Part shown: positions 37,103-45,609 of the stretch, in pieces
Layout of the letters: the number at the start of each line of letters is the position of its first letter
Numbering within the stretch: position 1 is the first letter of the stretch
NCBI RefSeq assembly: GCF_003462685.1
Contig: NZ_QRVE01000002.1
Location: 12,247-76,246 of the forward strand
Length of the DNA: 64,000 nt
Source: Collinsella sp. AF23-4AC
GTDB lineage: Bacteria > Actinomycetota > Coriobacteriia > Coriobacteriales > Coriobacteriaceae
Direction of reading: 5' to 3'
Position numbers and translations under genes: made by a program
The notes under the pieces: model-generated
Databases searched by the model: none
Told to the model about the DNA's origin: nothing
The model's input: only the letters and a program-made list of their open reading frames with translations

Positions 37103-38598
37103 ACGCCCTCCTCGATAATGCGGTAGACATACTCCATGTCGAGCGCCCCGCGCACGGAGTCGGCCAGGCGGTCGAACTCGCGCGCACGATGATCGGCCGC
37201 GGACACCGCGCCCTCAGCACCCACGACGCTCTCGGGCAGGCCGCGCATGCGCGCGAGCGAGCGCGCGAGGGCGAGTGCCACCCCCGGTTCGTCGAACAGG
37301 CCGTGGAGATAGGTTCCGAACACGTTTCCGCAGGCCGCGCCTTCTGGTTTGCCGCCAATCGTGCCCGCAGGGGCGCAGGAGACGGTCGTTTCGCCGTCGT
37401 GAATCTCGTACCCGCGCGCCATCATGCCGTTCCACACCGAGAACGCGCCTTGGGCGCCCGTGATGCGCAGCTCCGATTGGGCGAGGCGCTTTTCCTCCTT
37501 GAACACCGTACTTGCAGGAATGAGCCCGAGCCCGCGCGCGGTGCCAGCGCCTTCCCTGCCGTGCGGGTCGGAAAGCTCGTCTCCCAAAAGCTGGTAGCCT
37601 CCGCATATGCCGAGCACCGGCGTGCCCGCGCCCGAAAGCGCGCGTACACAGGCTCCGATGCCGCTAGCCGCAAGCCAGCGCGCGTCGTCGAGCGTGGTCT
37701 TCGAGCCGGGGAGCACCACCAGGTCGGGCCGGCCCAGATCGGTCGTCGAGGAAACGTAGCGCACGCCCACGCCGAGCACGCGCGAAAGCGGGTCGAAGTC
37801 GGTGAAGTTCGACAGATGCGGAAGGCGCACGACGGCAACGTCGATGACACCGCGCGCCTCGCGGGCAGATAGGCGCGGTGCGAGCGAGTCCTCGTCGTCC
37901 AGGTCGAGCGTAAGATACGGCACGACCCCCACGACGGGAACCCCGCACATCTTCTCGAGCGGGTCCAAACCCGGGCGCAGGATTTCCACATCGCCGCGGA
38001 ACTTGTTCACCACAAGCCCCCGCAAAAGAGCGCGATCCTCGGGCGCAAAGAGCGCGACCGTGCCGTAGAGCTGGGCAAACACCCCGCCTGGGTCGATGTC
38101 GCCCGCGAGCAGCACGGGGGAGGACACGGCGCGCGCGAGCCCCATGTTGACGATGTCGTTTTTGGCAAGGTTGATTTCGACGGGGCTGCCGGCGCCCTCG
38201 ATGACGATGACGTCGTTTTCCTCCGCGAGCGAATCGAACGCCTCCAAAATCTGCGGCATGAGCGCCTTCTTTCGCGCGAAGTAGTCCCTCGCAGCGAAGG
38301 CTCCCTGCGCCTTGCCGGCCACGATGAGCTGGCTTCGGTGGTCGCTTTCGGGCTTGAGCAGGATGGGGTTCATGCGCACGTCGGGCGCGATGCCGCACGC
38401 CTCGGCCTGCATGATCTGGGCGCGCCCCATCTCGAGCCCATCGGCCGTGACACCGCTGTTGAGCGCCATGTTCTGGCTCTTGAAGGGAGCCACGCGCAGG
38501 CCGTCCTGCGAAAGCACATGGCACAGCCCCGCCGCAAGCAGGCTCTTCCCCGCGTTCGACATGGTGCCCTGGATCATGATGGGCTTCGCCCTACCCAC
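37099..38598 (-). CDS. cbiP: Cobyric acid synthase (glutamine-hydrolysing)
   Basis: CbiP/CobQ amidates four side chains (b, d, e and g) of adenosylcobyrinic acid diamide using ATP and glutamine. The 499-residue protein opens AKPIMIQGTMSNAGKSLLAA (P-loop), has APFKSQNMALNSGVT and EGAGSPVEINL, and carries a class I glutaminase-like domain with VLGICGGYQLLG (nucleophile cysteine) and a GTYLHGLFD histidine region. I choose the GTG at 38598, because AAGGAGG lies eight bases before it and family members start close to this point. Upstream residues in the longer frame are an overlap with cobD. Confidence 0.95.
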   Translation of the reverse strand: MGRAKPIMIQGTMSNAGKSLLAAGLCHVLSQDGLRVAPFKSQNMALNSGVTADGLEMGRAQIMQAEACGIAPDVRMNPILLKPESDHRSQLIVAGKAQGAFAARDYFARKKALMPQILEAFDSLAEENDVIVIEGAGSPVEINLAKNDIVNMGLARAVSSPVLLAGDIDPGGVFAQLYGTVALFAPEDRALLRGLVVNKFRGDVEILRPGLDPLEKMCGVPVVGVVPYLTLDLDDEDSLAPRLSAREARGVIDVAVVRLPHLSNFTDFDPLSRVLGVGVRYVSSTTDLGRPDLVVLPGSKTTLDDARWLAASGIGACVRALSGAGTPVLGICGGYQLLGDELSDPHGREGAGTARGLGLIPASTVFKEEKRLAQSELRITGAQGAFSVWNGMMARGYEIHDGETTVSCAPAGTIGGKPEGAACGNVFGTYLHGLFDEPGVALALARSLARMRGLPESVVGAEGAVSAADHRAREFDRLADSVRGALDMEYVYRIIEEGV

Positions 38599-39814
38599 GG
38601 GTATCGACCTCCTTCGCCGAGCCTCGGCCATCCGCGACCGCCATAGCGCCGCTGCAAGAAGCGCCGCCCCGTTCGTCGGGTTCGCCTTCGCCCGATGTGC
38701 CTTCCGCCCGAAGCGCGCGGCTGAACGCCATCGCAAGCCGGGCGTTCTCCTTGCGCGTGCGCACCGCGACGCGGCACCAGAAACGGGACAGTACCGAAAA
38801 CGAGTCGCACGTGCGGACCAAAACCCCTTGTTTATACAGGCGCTCGGGGATGTCTTTCGCCGGCGTGCGGACTAAAAGGAAGTTCGCATCCGACGGCACG
38901 ACGGAAAGCCCGAGCGAGGAGAGCTCGTGGGAAAGCCACGCTCGCTCGCCCGCCAATACATCGCGCGTGCGCGAGACGTATTCGACGTCTTCCAGGGCGG
39001 CTATGCCAGCGGCCTCGGCGACCGAGGAGACGGGCCACGCCTGCCCCGCCCGGCGAATCCCCTCGATGAGTTGGGCGTTTCCGCTGATCAGATATCCCAA
39101 CCGCAACCCCGCCATTCCGTAGAGCTTGGTGAATGCGGAGAGCACGGCCACATGGCGCGAACACGCGGCGCGTGTGGCCACGCTCCTTTCGCGGGCGTCG
39201 GGCGCAAATCCGAGGAAGCACTCGTCCACGACGAGCAGCGCGCCCACCTGCTCGCAGCGGCAAGCCGCGGCATCGATCACGCGGGGGTCGACGAGGCGCC
39301 CCGTCGGGTTGTTCGGATTGCAGAGGTACGCCACGTCTCTCGGCCCCTCGATCGCGCGGGCGAAGGAGGCGGGCACGTCGAAGTCGTCCGCTTCGGAGAG
39401 CGGGAACTCCTGCACGCAAGCGCCGTAGTACGATGCCGCCTCCGCATATTCAGAGAACGTCGGCGCGCACACGACGATGCGTTTCGGGCGCACCGCTGCG
39501 GCGAGCCGCCAGATGATGTCGGACGCGCCCGCGCCGCAGACGATAGTATCTTCGGGAATGCCCTGGGCGCGCGCTAGGGCGCGAACGAGGGCGCGGCTTT
39601 CCCTATCGGGGTATGCGTCGATTCGAGAAAGTGCCTTGCAAGCTGCGGCGACGGCCCGCGGGGATGGGCCTGCCGGATTCACGTTCACCGAGAAGTCGAT
39701 GAGGTCGGAGGCGCCCCCTTCGCAAGCGATGCCGAGCGATTGCCAGCTGCCCCCATGCGCACGGGCGCGCAGGATTCCCCCGGCAGCCCGGGACGCCGCG
39801 TGGTCTTCCCTCAT
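38591..39814 (-). CDS. cobD: L-threonine-O-3-phosphate decarboxylase (PLP)
   Basis: A 407-residue aminotransferase-fold PLP enzyme of the CobD/CobC group, which makes (R)-1-amino-2-propanol phosphate, the linker to the nucleotide loop. The N-terminal IDFSVNVNPAGPS is diagnostic. AYLCNPNNPTGRLVDP, VVDECFLGFA, FTKLYGMAGLRLGYL (Schiff-base lysine) and SDANFLLVRT follow. About 35 low-complexity residues at the C-terminus run into the cbiP ribosome-binding site. The ATG at 39814 overlaps the cbiB stop (ATGA). Histidinol-phosphate aminotransferase is a relative, but context and the N-terminal motif favour CobD. Confidence 0.93.
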   Translation of the reverse strand: MREDHAASRAAGGILRARAHGGSWQSLGIACEGGASDLIDFSVNVNPAGPSPRAVAAACKALSRIDAYPDRESRALVRALARAQGIPEDTIVCGAGASDIIWRLAAAVRPKRIVVCAPTFSEYAEAASYYGACVQEFPLSEADDFDVPASFARAIEGPRDVAYLCNPNNPTGRLVDPRVIDAAACRCEQVGALLVVDECFLGFAPDARERSVATRAACSRHVAVLSAFTKLYGMAGLRLGYLISGNAQLIEGIRRAGQAWPVSSVAEAAGIAALEDVEYVSRTRDVLAGERAWLSHELSSLGLSVVPSDANFLLVRTPAKDIPERLYKQGVLVRTCDSFSVLSRFWCRVAVRTRKENARLAMAFSRALRAEGTSGEGEPDERGGASCSGAMAVADGRGSAKEVDTRG

Positions 39815-40785
39815 ACCATCGCCCCCACGACGAGCACGACCGCCGCGCGCGCGGCGCCGAAGACGACAAGCGCGCATACGGACGCGGCGAGCATGAGCCT
39901 AGTCGCCCGGGCGATGTCGCCCCACTCGATTTCGCGGGACGCGTCGCCTATCGTCGGTTTCTCAACGAGCTTGCCGAAATACACCGCGGGTCCTGCCAGG
40001 CGCAGCCCAAGCGCGCCCGCGCACGCTGACTCGGTCTGCGCCGCGTTCGGGCTCGCATGGCGACGCCTGTCGCGGCGCCAGATGCGCGCCGCCCCACGCG
40101 CGTCGAGCCCGACGATCGGGCACACGGCGATCATGAACAAGGCCGATAAGCGCGAGGGAATCCAGTTCACCGCATCGTCGAGGCGCGCCGAGGCGCAGCC
40201 GAAGTCGATGTAGCGCTCGTTTTTGTAGCCCACCATGCTGTCGAGCGTGTTCACCGCCTTGTACGCCATGCCCAAGGGCGCACCCCCGATCATAAGGTAG
40301 AAAAGCGGCGCGATGACGCCGTCGCTCGCGTTCTCCGCCACAGTTTCCACGGCGGCGCGCACGACGCCCTGCTCGTCGAGAACAGACGTGTCGCGTCCCA
40401 CGATGAGCCCGACGGCTTCGCGCGCCGCGACAAGGCCGCCCTTCGAGAACGCGCGGGCCACGGCCAGGCTCTGGCGGCGCAGCTCGCATGTCGCGAGAAT
40501 CTGATAGCTCACCCATGCCTCGGCCACGAAGCGCAAGCCGGAGTGAACCATGCCGCAAAGATGTAGGATACCCCAGGTCAAAAGCCCACACGCAAGCGGA
40601 AGCGCCACGGCGAGCACAAGCCCTGCGGCACGCGTGCCCGCGGACGTTTGCGGGAATGCGCCCCGCAGGCGGCCTTCGGCCCACGTGATCGCGCGCCCCA
40701 TGGCGACGACGGGATGGGGAAGCCAGCGCGGGTCGCCGAAGGCAAGGTCGGCCGCGAACCCGGTGGCGACGGCAAGAATGGTCAT
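39811..40785 (-). CDS. cbiB: Adenosylcobinamide-phosphate synthase
   Basis: A 324-residue inner-membrane protein that joins adenosylcobyric acid to aminopropanol (phosphate). It contains DLAFGDPRWLPHPVVAMGR near the N-terminus, GRDTSVLDEQGVVRAAVETV, ENASDGVIAPLFY, AYKAVNTLDSMVGY and DDAVNWIPSRLSALF, all standard CbiB segments, with about five hydrophobic stretches. The true start is the ATG at 40785, which overlaps the upstream stop as ATGA. The much longer open frame upstream is an overlap with the preceding gene. Confidence 0.95.
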   Translation of the reverse strand: MTILAVATGFAADLAFGDPRWLPHPVVAMGRAITWAEGRLRGAFPQTSAGTRAAGLVLAVALPLACGLLTWGILHLCGMVHSGLRFVAEAWVSYQILATCELRRQSLAVARAFSKGGLVAAREAVGLIVGRDTSVLDEQGVVRAAVETVAENASDGVIAPLFYLMIGGAPLGMAYKAVNTLDSMVGYKNERYIDFGCASARLDDAVNWIPSRLSALFMIAVCPIVGLDARGAARIWRRDRRRHASPNAAQTESACAGALGLRLAGPAVYFGKLVEKPTIGDASREIEWGDIARATRLMLAASVCALVVFGAARAAVVLVVGAMV

Positions 40786-41786
40786 CACCGGACATCGCCC
40801 CCCGAAGCGGGGCGAACGTCGCGAAGGCAGCGCCCATCCCAGGTGGCGGCCCATGCGCCGCCCGGCTCGGTATGCACGTCGAAGTATCCCATTTTCGGGA
40901 CAGCTAGCTCGGAGAGCAGCGCTTTCACGGTACCCGCGTGAACGACGAAGACGGCGCGCCCACTCCCCTGGGCGCGCTCCGATTCGCACGCCTCCCGAAA
41001 CGCCGCGACGACGCGGCGGGTGAAATCGCTCTTGCCCTCGCCATGCGGGCAGCGCGTCTCGCACCAGGAGTCTACCCAGGCGCGGTAGCGCACATTCTCT
41101 TTAAGCTCGGCAGCGCTTCGCCCCTCGAAGTCACCGAAATCCATCTCGCGCAGACCGGGGCACGCCATAAGCTCCGCGTTCGGGAAGAGGATGCGCGCCG
41201 TCTGGTCGGTGCGGGCCATGCCGCTCGTGATAACACGGAACACGTCACGAGCGCACGCGAGGTCGCGCAAAGCGCGCTCGCCCGCGCTCGACAGGGGCTC
41301 GTCGGTGCCCGCCCCGCTGTAGCGATGGTCTTCCGTGCCCGCCGTGGCACCATGGCGCACGAAGACGACTTCCAAAGGCGCGCCCACGCCCTGCGTCCCT
41401 CGAGGCGCATCGGCAAGGTTTCCTTTGATGACCTGGGGAATCCCGCACGTCATGCGCACGACGACGTCGGCGCGCGCAGCGAGCGCGCATCCCAAGCGCC
41501 CCGCGCGCTCGCGCCATTGGGCGTCTTCCGCACGCATAGGGACGACCCCCGAGCCGACCAAGGTCAGAATCACTGCGTCGAAGCCGATCAGCCACTCGAG
41601 CGCCCGGTCAGCGTCGAGCGCGCGTACGAGTTCCTCAGCACGGTACGCGACGCGGCCGGCAAAAGCCGCGGGCACGCCGCCCTCCGCTAGCTGCGCCGCG
41701 TCGACGAAATCGTCCGCCGCGAACCCGAGCTTTTCGCGCACGAAGGTCCTCTTCCCCGAATGCGCGCCACCTACCACGAGCATCAT
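40785..41786 (-). CDS. Fusion of a CobU-like P-loop domain with alpha-ribazole phosphatase (CobC)
   Basis: The 333-residue protein has two parts. Residues 1-135 resemble adenosylcobinamide kinase (CobU): P-loop GGAHSGKRTF, VGSGVVPMRAEDAQWRERAG and CGIPQVIKG. The second Ser/Thr of the P-loop and the RxxxHRxxR guanylylation segment are not evident, so it looks partial or degenerate. Residues 140-333 form a histidine-phosphatase domain with VFVRHGATAGTEDHRYSG (phospho-histidine) and VVHAGTVKALL, as in CobC, which removes the 5'-phosphate of alpha-ribazole phosphate or of adenosylcobalamin phosphate. A complete CobU lies two genes away. Start at 41786 overlaps the cobS stop. Confidence 0.8.
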   Translation of the reverse strand: MMLVVGGAHSGKRTFVREKLGFAADDFVDAAQLAEGGVPAAFAGRVAYRAEELVRALDADRALEWLIGFDAVILTLVGSGVVPMRAEDAQWRERAGRLGCALAARADVVVRMTCGIPQVIKGNLADAPRGTQGVGAPLEVVFVRHGATAGTEDHRYSGAGTDEPLSSAGERALRDLACARDVFRVITSGMARTDQTARILFPNAELMACPGLREMDFGDFEGRSAAELKENVRYRAWVDSWCETRCPHGEGKSDFTRRVVAAFREACESERAQGSGRAVFVVHAGTVKALLSELAVPKMGYFDVHTEPGGAWAATWDGRCLRDVRPASGGDVR

Positions 41787-42550
41787 AGGAGCATGCCCCC
41801 CGCCACCAGCATGGCAAGCATCGCGAGCTCGGCCCATTGCAGAAACCATCCGGCCAAATCCCCCGTCACCCCGCCGAAGCGGGACAGGGCAACATGGCGG
41901 TACCACGCGAGCGCCAAAAGCCCCGCCACCGCCATAAGGGCGCCGACGGCCTGAGCGCACGCGACCATCCCTGCAGCCGAAGCCGCAGCGAAAGCGCAAA
42001 GCGGCACGGCGATCGCCGAGCGCTTCTTCGAAGGCGAGAGCCCCGCGGCCATGCCGTCCGCCCGCGCGGCAGGCCAGCATTCAACGGCGAGCCCCGAAAG
42101 CGCGCGGGAGAACACGAGCGAGCACAGAAGCGCGAGGAACGCCCCCGCCGTAAGCGGCAGCGCGGTGAACAGGGAAAACTGCAGAATAAGGTACACGACA
42201 ACACCGATGACCCCGAAGGCGCCCGCCCGCGGGTCGTGCATGATCTCGAGCTTTCGCTCGCGCGGGGCCCAACTTGCAAGCGCATCGGAGGTGTCGCAGA
42301 GCCCGTCTAGGTGGATGCCTCCCGTCACCGCCACAGGCAGCGCCACGAGCACGGCCGCGACGATGGTCGCGGGCACGCCGAGCAGGTTCGCCACGTGCCC
42401 CCACGCCGTCATGAGGAAGCCTTCCGCAAGGCCCACCAGGGGAAACGCGGCAAGCGCATGGGTTGATCCGAAATCGGTCCAGGCCGATTTCGGGACGGGG
42501 ATGCGCGAGAACGTTCCGAACGCCGCGCCGATTGCCTCAGCTATCTTCAC
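41783..42550 (-). CDS. cobS: Adenosylcobinamide-GDP ribazoletransferase (cobalamin synthase)
   Basis: CobS, a membrane protein of 255 residues, joins adenosylcobinamide-GDP with alpha-ribazole (phosphate) to close the nucleotide loop. The metal-binding signature GGIHLDGLCDTSDAL is present, with FSRIPVP near the N-terminus and MHDPRAGAFGVIG after the signature. About six hydrophobic helices are visible, and FGGVTGDLAGW ends the catalytic region. The GTG at 42550 overlaps the cobU stop (GTGA) and has AAGGA upstream. Longer starts would run deep into cobU. Confidence 0.95.
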   Translation of the reverse strand: MKIAEAIGAAFGTFSRIPVPKSAWTDFGSTHALAAFPLVGLAEGFLMTAWGHVANLLGVPATIVAAVLVALPVAVTGGIHLDGLCDTSDALASWAPRERKLEIMHDPRAGAFGVIGVVVYLILQFSLFTALPLTAGAFLALLCSLVFSRALSGLAVECWPAARADGMAAGLSPSKKRSAIAVPLCAFAAASAAGMVACAQAVGALMAVAGLLALAWYRHVALSRFGGVTGDLAGWFLQWAELAMLAMLVAGGMLL

Positions 42551-43095
42551 CTTGTAGGTCCTTCGCCTTTCATCCACACGGGAATCCCGCATACCACTTC
42601 GACTGCGCGGTCGGCCAGCGCCGCCACGCCCGCGTTCACGCGCGCGAGCGCGCGCCTCCATGCCTCGGTCCCCTCATCGTAGCGCATCCCATCGGCGAAC
42701 ACGTCGACGGTGACCACCACCGTATACGCAGCGGCCTGAGCGAGCCGTTCGATGCCTCCGAGCACCTCGCGCGCCGCAGCGTCGGGGTCACGTGGGGACA
42801 AGCCGCCTTCCGCGAAAAGCTCGTTTGCAACCAGGTTGCCCACGTCCTCCAAAAGAAGCGTGCAGCCGCGCGGAAGCCCGGACACTGCAGTGCCCACGTC
42901 ACGCGTGCGCTCGAGGGTGGAAAACCCCTTGCCCTCGCGCAGCGCCCGATGGCGCGCGATGCGGCGGGCGCCCTCTTCCCCGAAGGGCTCCATCGTTGCC
43001 AGGTACACGCGAGGGCCGTCGCGCCCGAGGCACAGGGACTCGGCGTAGGCGCTCTTGCCGCTCGCGGCGGCGCCGATGACGAGCGTCACCGTCAT
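42547..43095 (-). CDS. cobU: Adenosylcobinamide kinase / adenosylcobinamide-phosphate guanylyltransferase
   Basis: A normal 182-residue CobU. P-loop GAAASGKSAYAESL, then VYLATMEPFGEEGARRIARHRALR, in which the histidine is the GMP acceptor, LLLEDVGNLVANELF and the C-terminal AALADRAVEVVCGIPVWMKG. It phosphorylates adenosylcobinamide and then transfers GMP. The start ATG overlaps the cobT stop (ATGA). A second, incomplete CobU-like domain occurs fused to CobC two genes downstream. Confidence 0.95.
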   Translation of the reverse strand: MTVTLVIGAAASGKSAYAESLCLGRDGPRVYLATMEPFGEEGARRIARHRALREGKGFSTLERTRDVGTAVSGLPRGCTLLLEDVGNLVANELFAEGGLSPRDPDAAAREVLGGIERLAQAAAYTVVVTVDVFADGMRYDEGTEAWRRALARVNAGVAALADRAVEVVCGIPVWMKGEGPTR

Positions 43096-44234
43096 TTCCC
43101 GGCCTCGAAATGCTCGTAAGCAGCCATGCCAGTCGCCGTGAACGTCTTCCCATCCCGGTACACGCGCAGCGCCGAATCCAGAAGGGGCAGATACGCCATG
43201 GCGCCCGCACCCTCGCCCAAGTGCATGCCTGCGTCGAGGGGTGCCTTTATGCCGAGCTCGCGAAGGAGCTCCTGGCTTGCGGGTTCGCTTGATGCGTGGG
43301 TGCCCACGAGGTAGCCCAAGGCGTTGGGGCACAGGCGCGCCGCACACAGGGCCGCCGTGCAGGATATGACCCCGTCGAGGAGCGCCGGCGCCTTCGAGGC
43401 AGCGGCCCCCAGGTAGAAGCCGCACATCGCCGCGATGTCGAAGCCGCCCACCTTCGAGAGCACGTCGATCGGGTCGGCGGGATCGGGCGAGTTCGCGTCG
43501 ATAGCGCGCTCGACCACGTCGCGCTTGAGCGCGAGCGAGGCGTCCGAGAGCCCCGCGCCGCGCCCGACGAGGCTCCGCGCGTCCGTCCGGATGAGCACTG
43601 CGGCCACCGCCGCCGAGGTGGTCGTGTTGCCGATGCCCATCTCGCCCGCGGCGAGAAGGCGTACGCCGGCGCGGGCTAGCCCGCACGCGACGGCGATTCC
43701 GACCTCGATCGCGCGCACGGCCCCATCGCGAGACATAGCGGACCCGTGCGCGATGTTGCCGCTCCCCCGCCGCACGTTCGCGCGCACCATGCGCGCGTCT
43801 TCTATGCCCCGGGCCATACCCACGTCGACGGGCACGACCTCGGCACCCGCGAACGCCGCCATGCGACAGGCGCTCGTGGCCCCCTCGCACATGTTGCGCG
43901 CGACGGCTCGCGTCACGTCTTGCCCGCTTTGCGACACGCCTTCGGCAACAACCCCGTTGTCGGAGAAGAATACCGCGAGCGCACGGGGAAACTCGGCCAC
44001 CTCGGCGCTCCCCTGAGCTGCGGCGATACGCGCGACGGCGTCTTCAAAGTCGCCCAATCCCCCCAAGGGGTGCGCGATGGAGTCCCACGCGGCGTACGCG
44101 GCGGCGCGGGCGCACTCGTCTGCGGGCGCAATCCGGGAGAGCGCGGCTTCGAGCACGGCGCCCGGCGCCGACGAGAACGCGCGCTCGACTTCCTCGCGGA
44201 TGCAGGCAAGCGCGGTTTCAGTTGCTTCAGCCAT
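43092..44234 (-). CDS. cobT: Nicotinate-nucleotide--dimethylbenzimidazole phosphoribosyltransferase
   Basis: A 380-residue CobT that makes alpha-ribazole phosphate (or an alpha-adenine analogue) from nicotinate mononucleotide and the lower-ligand base. Visible segments are AVFFSDNGVVAEGVSQS, GEMGIGNTTTSAAV, VGRGAGLSD, GGFDIAAMCGFYLGAA and, near the end, DAGMHLGEGAGAMAYLPLLD, whose glutamate corresponds to the catalytic base. The ATG at 44234 has GAGGAGA upstream and overlaps cbiA by eight bases. No genes for dimethylbenzimidazole synthesis are in the window, so the natural base is open. Confidence 0.95.
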   Translation of the reverse strand: MAEATETALACIREEVERAFSSAPGAVLEAALSRIAPADECARAAAYAAWDSIAHPLGGLGDFEDAVARIAAAQGSAEVAEFPRALAVFFSDNGVVAEGVSQSGQDVTRAVARNMCEGATSACRMAAFAGAEVVPVDVGMARGIEDARMVRANVRRGSGNIAHGSAMSRDGAVRAIEVGIAVACGLARAGVRLLAAGEMGIGNTTTSAAVAAVLIRTDARSLVGRGAGLSDASLALKRDVVERAIDANSPDPADPIDVLSKVGGFDIAAMCGFYLGAAASKAPALLDGVISCTAALCAARLCPNALGYLVGTHASSEPASQELLRELGIKAPLDAGMHLGEGAGAMAYLPLLDSALRVYRDGKTFTATGMAAYEHFEAGK

Positions 44235-45609
44235 GCCGTCTCCTCTCTGCGAACGACGCTGCGGCAGACGCGAACGCGCGCGCAACGTCGGGGTTCGCAG
44301 GATAGTACACATGCGGGAAGCCCGCAACCAGGGACGGGGTGGTCGTCATGCACGGCCAGCCCTTGTCGCGCCGGGGCTTCTGCGCCCAGAAGTCGCCGCC
44401 CGGGCAGGTGGACTGCCAGTAGTGGAACTCGTGCGCGCGGATGCGTGTGCCGCGCGGCCCGTAGAGCCCGTCGCGTTGAGAAGTGAGCTCCACGTACCCG
44501 AAATGGGACAGCCTTCCCCCGTTCTCGCTTGCGCCCTCAAGGGCGCCCGCAACAGGCCAGCGCCGCCCCTCGCTATCGGCGATTTCGCGCTGCAGGTACA
44601 GAAATCCACCGCATTCGGCGACCGTCGGCATACCGGATTCCACCGCGCGCCGCACCGCCTCGCGCATCAGCGCGTTCTCGGAAAGCTGCCGCGCATGGAG
44701 CTCCGGGTAGCCGCCCCCCAGATAGAGGGCGCTTGTCCCCCGGGGCAACTCGCTATCACACAGGGGGCTGAAAAAGGCCAGCTCGCAACCCAGGTCCTCG
44801 AGCGCGCGCAGGTTCTCCTCGTAGTAGAACGAGAACGCCTCGTCACGCGCGACGGCGATGATGGGCCACGCTCCCGCGATCGGCTCCAACCGGTAAGGAT
44901 CCTCGCGGATATCGGGTGCCGTCGCCGCTATTTCGAGCAAGCGGTCGACGTCGACGCTCTTTTCCACCAGCTCGGCCATCTTGTCGATGCGCGCGGAGAG
45001 CTGCTTGACTTCTTCGGCGGTCACAAGCCCCAGATGCCGGCTTTCGAGCGAGAACGCCTCGTCGGCGGGGATATTACCCAAAACCGCGACGCCCGCGTGC
45101 TTCTCGATCGCAGGCTTCGCGTAGGCGCAGGCAGCGGCGCTCGTCTTGTTCAGCACGACGCCGCGCACGTTCGCACAAGGCAGGAACTCGGCGATGCCGC
45201 GGATTACGGCGGCGAGCGATAAAGACGCCCCGCGCCCGTTCACCACTAAAACGACCGGCGTTTCCGTGTCGCGCGCAACCTGGTAGCTGCTCGCATCGGC
45301 CACGCCGGGCGCCATGCCGTCGTAGAAGCCCATGACCCCCTCGAGCACCGCGATATCCGCGCCCGCGGCGCCGCGGGCGAGCAGGGCGCGAAGCGTCGGG
45401 GCGTCGGTGAAGAAGCCGTCTAAGTTGCCCGAGCGCGCGCCCACGACGCGGCGATGAAAGAGCGGGTCAATGTAGTCGGGGCCGCATTTGAAGGCCGCGC
45501 ATGCAATGCCGCGGTGCGCGAGCGCGCGCAGGAGCGCGCACGTTACGACCGTCTTGCCGCTCCCGCTCGAGGGCGCAGCGACCATGAAGCGCGGGATGGA
45601 CGTGCTCAC
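44227..45609 (-). CDS. cbiA: Cobyrinate a,c-diamide synthase
   Basis: A 460-residue CbiA that amidates the a and c side chains of cobyrinic acid with glutamine and ATP. The N-terminal part is a dethiobiotin-synthetase-like domain (MVAAPSSGSGKTVVTCALL, FKCGPDYIDPLFH, LEGVMGFYDG). The C-terminal glutaminase-like domain has GGGYPELHARQLSEN, VAECGGFLYLQ (nucleophile cysteine) and RAHEFHY. The GTG start overlaps the cbiET stop (GTGA). Confidence 0.97.
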   Translation of the reverse strand: MSTSIPRFMVAAPSSGSGKTVVTCALLRALAHRGIACAAFKCGPDYIDPLFHRRVVGARSGNLDGFFTDAPTLRALLARGAAGADIAVLEGVMGFYDGMAPGVADASSYQVARDTETPVVLVVNGRGASLSLAAVIRGIAEFLPCANVRGVVLNKTSAAACAYAKPAIEKHAGVAVLGNIPADEAFSLESRHLGLVTAEEVKQLSARIDKMAELVEKSVDVDRLLEIAATAPDIREDPYRLEPIAGAWPIIAVARDEAFSFYYEENLRALEDLGCELAFFSPLCDSELPRGTSALYLGGGYPELHARQLSENALMREAVRRAVESGMPTVAECGGFLYLQREIADSEGRRWPVAGALEGASENGGRLSHFGYVELTSQRDGLYGPRGTRIRAHEFHYWQSTCPGGDFWAQKPRRDKGWPCMTTTPSLVAGFPHVYYPANPDVARAFASAAASFAERRRHG

